DNA from: an uncultured Oscillospiraceae bacterium
Lineage (GTDB): Bacteria > Bacillota > Clostridia > Oscillospirales > Oscillospiraceae
Assembly: GCA_934572445.1 (NCBI GenBank)
Contig: CAKTLD010000040.1
Span: 1-14,825, forward strand
Reading direction: 5' to 3'
Length of the DNA stretch: 14,825 bases
A model generated the notes under the pieces. The model was not told the DNA's origin. It ran no database searches and saw nothing but the letters and a program-made list of their open reading frames with translations. The position numbers were made by a program, and so were the translations under genes. Positions 12,849 to 14,825 of this stretch are shown in pieces (position 1 is the stretch's first letter; each line of letters starts with the position of its first letter).

Positions 12849-14825
12849 TCACTCTGCCCCGCGGTAGAAGAGACCGCGGGTGATATTCTCCGGCGCTTCG
12901 ACCGCCTCGCCCCGATAGGCGTGCAGCATGCTGACGCACTCCCCGGCACGCTCGGTCGTGAAACGAAGACAGGCATAACGCAGTCCAAGCGATTGCCAGT
13001 CCTTCGTCTTGTCCGCGAGGTAGAGAATTTTGCCGTTCTCGATCTCGCTGCGGCAGCCCCATGCACGCAGCACGGGAAAGCGCTCGCCGCGCCGGTCGGT
13101 CAGCTCCGGCGCATCCGCGCATGTGCCGTCCGCGGGGACGGACACGGGCCGTTCCTGAAAATAGCGGCAGCCGGACTCGTTCGCGTGCAGGCAGTTTTCC
13201 GTGATCATCAGGGGAAGGCGGCCATAGACGATCGCCTCACAGGGAAGGCCTTTGCTGAGATCCCTGATCTGCGCGTCGCGCAGCTCAAACGAGACGCACG
13301 CGCTTTCCAAGCCCTCCGCTTTCCAGAAATCGAGCGCGGCGGAGTTGTAGACATTCAGCGGCCAGCCGCCGTGTAACTGAAGGCCGAGCCCGCGCACGAG
13401 CGAAAGATGACCGAGGTTGCCGAGCGACACGCCGGCGACGCCCTTTTTCGCGGCGTCCTCAAGCAGCGCGCGCAGCAAGGGCTCGTCCTGCGTGCGGTAA
13501 ATGCGCGGCAGTACGGCAAAAAATTCCGTTCTGCCGAGATACGGCGAAAGGTCAAGCTGGGGGAGCAGCTCGACGGGCACATACACCCGCGCGGGAGCGA
13601 GCGAAACAAGTTCTTCGCTCAGCTGCTCGACCTTGCGAATGGAAACGGTCAGCAGCGGCTTGTCCGCGCTGTTTTTGACGATTGTTGGCGGAACAAAGCC
13701 GGATTCCCGGCGCGCGGGGACGGCGGTGCGCTGCGCTTCCATCTGCGCGAGCGCCTCGCGGCGCAGGGCGTTGAGCGCGCCCGCGCTGACGGCGAGGCCG
13801 CCGTCCAATTCGACTTCGCAATGCGCCGCCGAAAACGCCGTGCCGCCGGTTTTACGCAAGCGGCTCTCGGCCTCTTCGGCGGTGACGGCGCGGCTGTGCG
13901 CCGCCTCGGGAACCGCGCCGGTGACGGTCACGCGATGGCCGTCCGCGTCCTCCGCCGTCAGGGCCATCGGCTCTCCTGCGCGGATGGTGCAGATCAATGT
14001 AAGCGGCACGAGCCGCTGATCGCCCTTTTCGTACGCCGCGCGCAGCTCGCTGAACCAGTCCTCGGGCCAGCGGGCGTTTTCGGGGCGCGTGCCGAACATC
14101 CCGCGCCCGCGCGCGCCGCGGTAATACCCCTCAGTAAAGCCGTCGCGCGAGAAAGCGAGGGCGAGTTTTTTCTGCTCGTCCTTCGTCGGTCCCCGGTGCT
14201 CGCGCAGGAGGCGCGCATAGATGCCCGTCACCGCCGCGACATACTCGGGCCGCTTCATGCGCCCCTCGATCTTGAGGCACGCGACGCCCATATCCATCAT
14301 TTCCGGCACGAATGGCGCGAGATTTGCGTCTTTCAGGCTCAGCGGGTGACCGCTCGCCCGGCCGTCAAAGCCGTAAGGCAGGCGGCAGGGCTGGGCGCAC
14401 GCGCCGCGGTTGCCGCTGCGGCGGCCGATGACGGCGGACATCTCGCACTGGCCGCTGTAACACATGCACAGCGCGCCGTGGACGAACGTTTCGATCTCGA
14501 TGGGACTTTTTTGGCAGATCTCAGCAATCTCCTCGCGCGAAAGCTCGCGTGCGAGCACCGCGCGCGTCATGCCGAGGCGCGCCGCCTCGGAAACGCCCGA
14601 GAGCGTGTGCAGGCTCATCTGTGTGGAGGCGTGCAGCGCCACGTCGGGAATGACACGCCGAAGCGTGTCCAGCACGCCCCAGTCCTGCACCAGGATCGCG
14701 TCCACACTACATTCCGACGCGGTGCGCGCGGCCTCGGCGAGCGCGGGGAGCTCGCGGTCGGTGACGAGCGTGTTGAGCGTCAGATAGACCTTCACGCCCC
14801 GCAAATGGCAATAAGAAACCGCCGC
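12849..14825 (-). CDS. U32 family protein (RlhA/YdcP-like, with DUF3656), N-terminus cut by window edge
   Basis: The frame is open to the window edge; the missing N-terminus should be about 70-80 residues. The sequence continues the U32 barrel at once (SYCHLRGVKVYLTLNTLVTD), so the in-frame TTG at 14804 is not the start. The family signature covers ETFVHGALCMCYSGQCEMS and GNRGACAQPCRLPY, with four cysteines positioned to bind an iron-sulfur cluster as shown for related U32 proteins. The middle region (GEPMALTAEDADGHRVTVTG) matches the DUF3656-type insertion of long U32 proteins. Characterised relatives hydroxylate RNA: RlhA acts on 23S rRNA C2501 and TrhP on wobble uridine of tRNA, both drawing on prephenate. 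Although named peptidase U32, a proteolytic role is poorly supported. The length (over 658 residues) favours an RlhA-like protein over the shorter TrhP pair. The stop lies 61 bases before maf. Confidence 0.88.
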   Translation of the reverse strand, partial: AAVSYCHLRGVKVYLTLNTLVTDRELPALAEAARTASECSVDAILVQDWGVLDTLRRVIPDVALHASTQMSLHTLSGVSEAARLGMTRAVLARELSREEIAEICQKSPIEIETFVHGALCMCYSGQCEMSAVIGRRSGNRGACAQPCRLPYGFDGRASGHPLSLKDANLAPFVPEMMDMGVACLKIEGRMKRPEYVAAVTGIYARLLREHRGPTKDEQKKLALAFSRDGFTEGYYRGARGRGMFGTRPENARWPEDWFSELRAAYEKGDQRLVPLTLICTIRAGEPMALTAEDADGHRVTVTGAVPEAAHSRAVTAEEAESRLRKTGGTAFSAAHCEVELDGGLAVSAGALNALRREALAQMEAQRTAVPARRESGFVPPTIVKNSADKPLLTVSIRKVEQLSEELVSLAPARVYVPVELLPQLDLSPYLGRTEFFAVLPRIYRTQDEPLLRALLEDAAKKGVAGVSLGNLGHLSLVRGLGLQLHGGWPLNVYNSAALDFWKAEGLESACVSFELRDAQIRDLSKGLPCEAIVYGRLPLMITENCLHANESGCRYFQERPVSVPADGTCADAPELTDRRGERFPVLRAWGCRSEIENGKILYLADKTKDWQSLGLRYACLRFTTERAGECVSMLHAYRGEAVEAPENITRGLFYRGAE

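Overview
The window is a gene-dense, high-GC segment in which every credible gene lies on the minus strand, so transcription runs from the right end to the left. Strong AAAGGAG-type ribosome binding sites, three TTG start codons, and the gene content (mre cluster, parS-parAB, rsmG, serS, minD next to an mgsA-like gene) point to a GC-rich Firmicute of class Clostridia, most likely an Oscillospirales/Ruminococcaceae-type gut bacterium. That placement is inferred from protein sequence style, not from a marker search. I see no tRNA, rRNA, CRISPR array, insertion sequence or prophage gene. No stretch over 300 bases lacks a gene; the longest gap is about 230 bases, between the amylase gene and parA.

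Right part (14825 to 6849): a partial U32-family (RlhA-like) gene, then maf, mreC, mreD, mrdA (PBP2) and a cytosolic GH13 alpha-glycosidase. Spacing is tight and the block ends in an intrinsic terminator, so it reads as an elongasome/wall-synthesis transcription unit with a sugar hydrolase at its end. mreB, radC and rodA are not present.

Centre (6848 to 6620): a compact control region. It holds two identical parS sites in the same orientation, 110 bases apart, with the amylase terminator between them, followed by an AT-rich palindrome and a good sigma-A-type promoter for parA.

Left part (6619 to 1): parA (soj), parB (spo0J), a single-pass membrane coiled-coil protein translationally coupled to parB, serS, mscL, rsmG (overlapping mscL), a MinD-like ATPase, an MgsA-fold protein and the 5' part of aspS. 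This combines an origin-proximal set (parAB, rsmG, serS) with what looks like the tail of the clostridial mre-min-mgsA cluster.

The main points for a second look are: the MgsA-like protein has lost the catalytic aspartate and several phosphate-binding residues; the MinD-like protein ends without the usual membrane-targeting helix and has no minC or minE nearby; the membrane coiled-coil protein is coupled to parB; and the chromosome-segregation block sits between the two halves of a normally contiguous cell-shape cluster.
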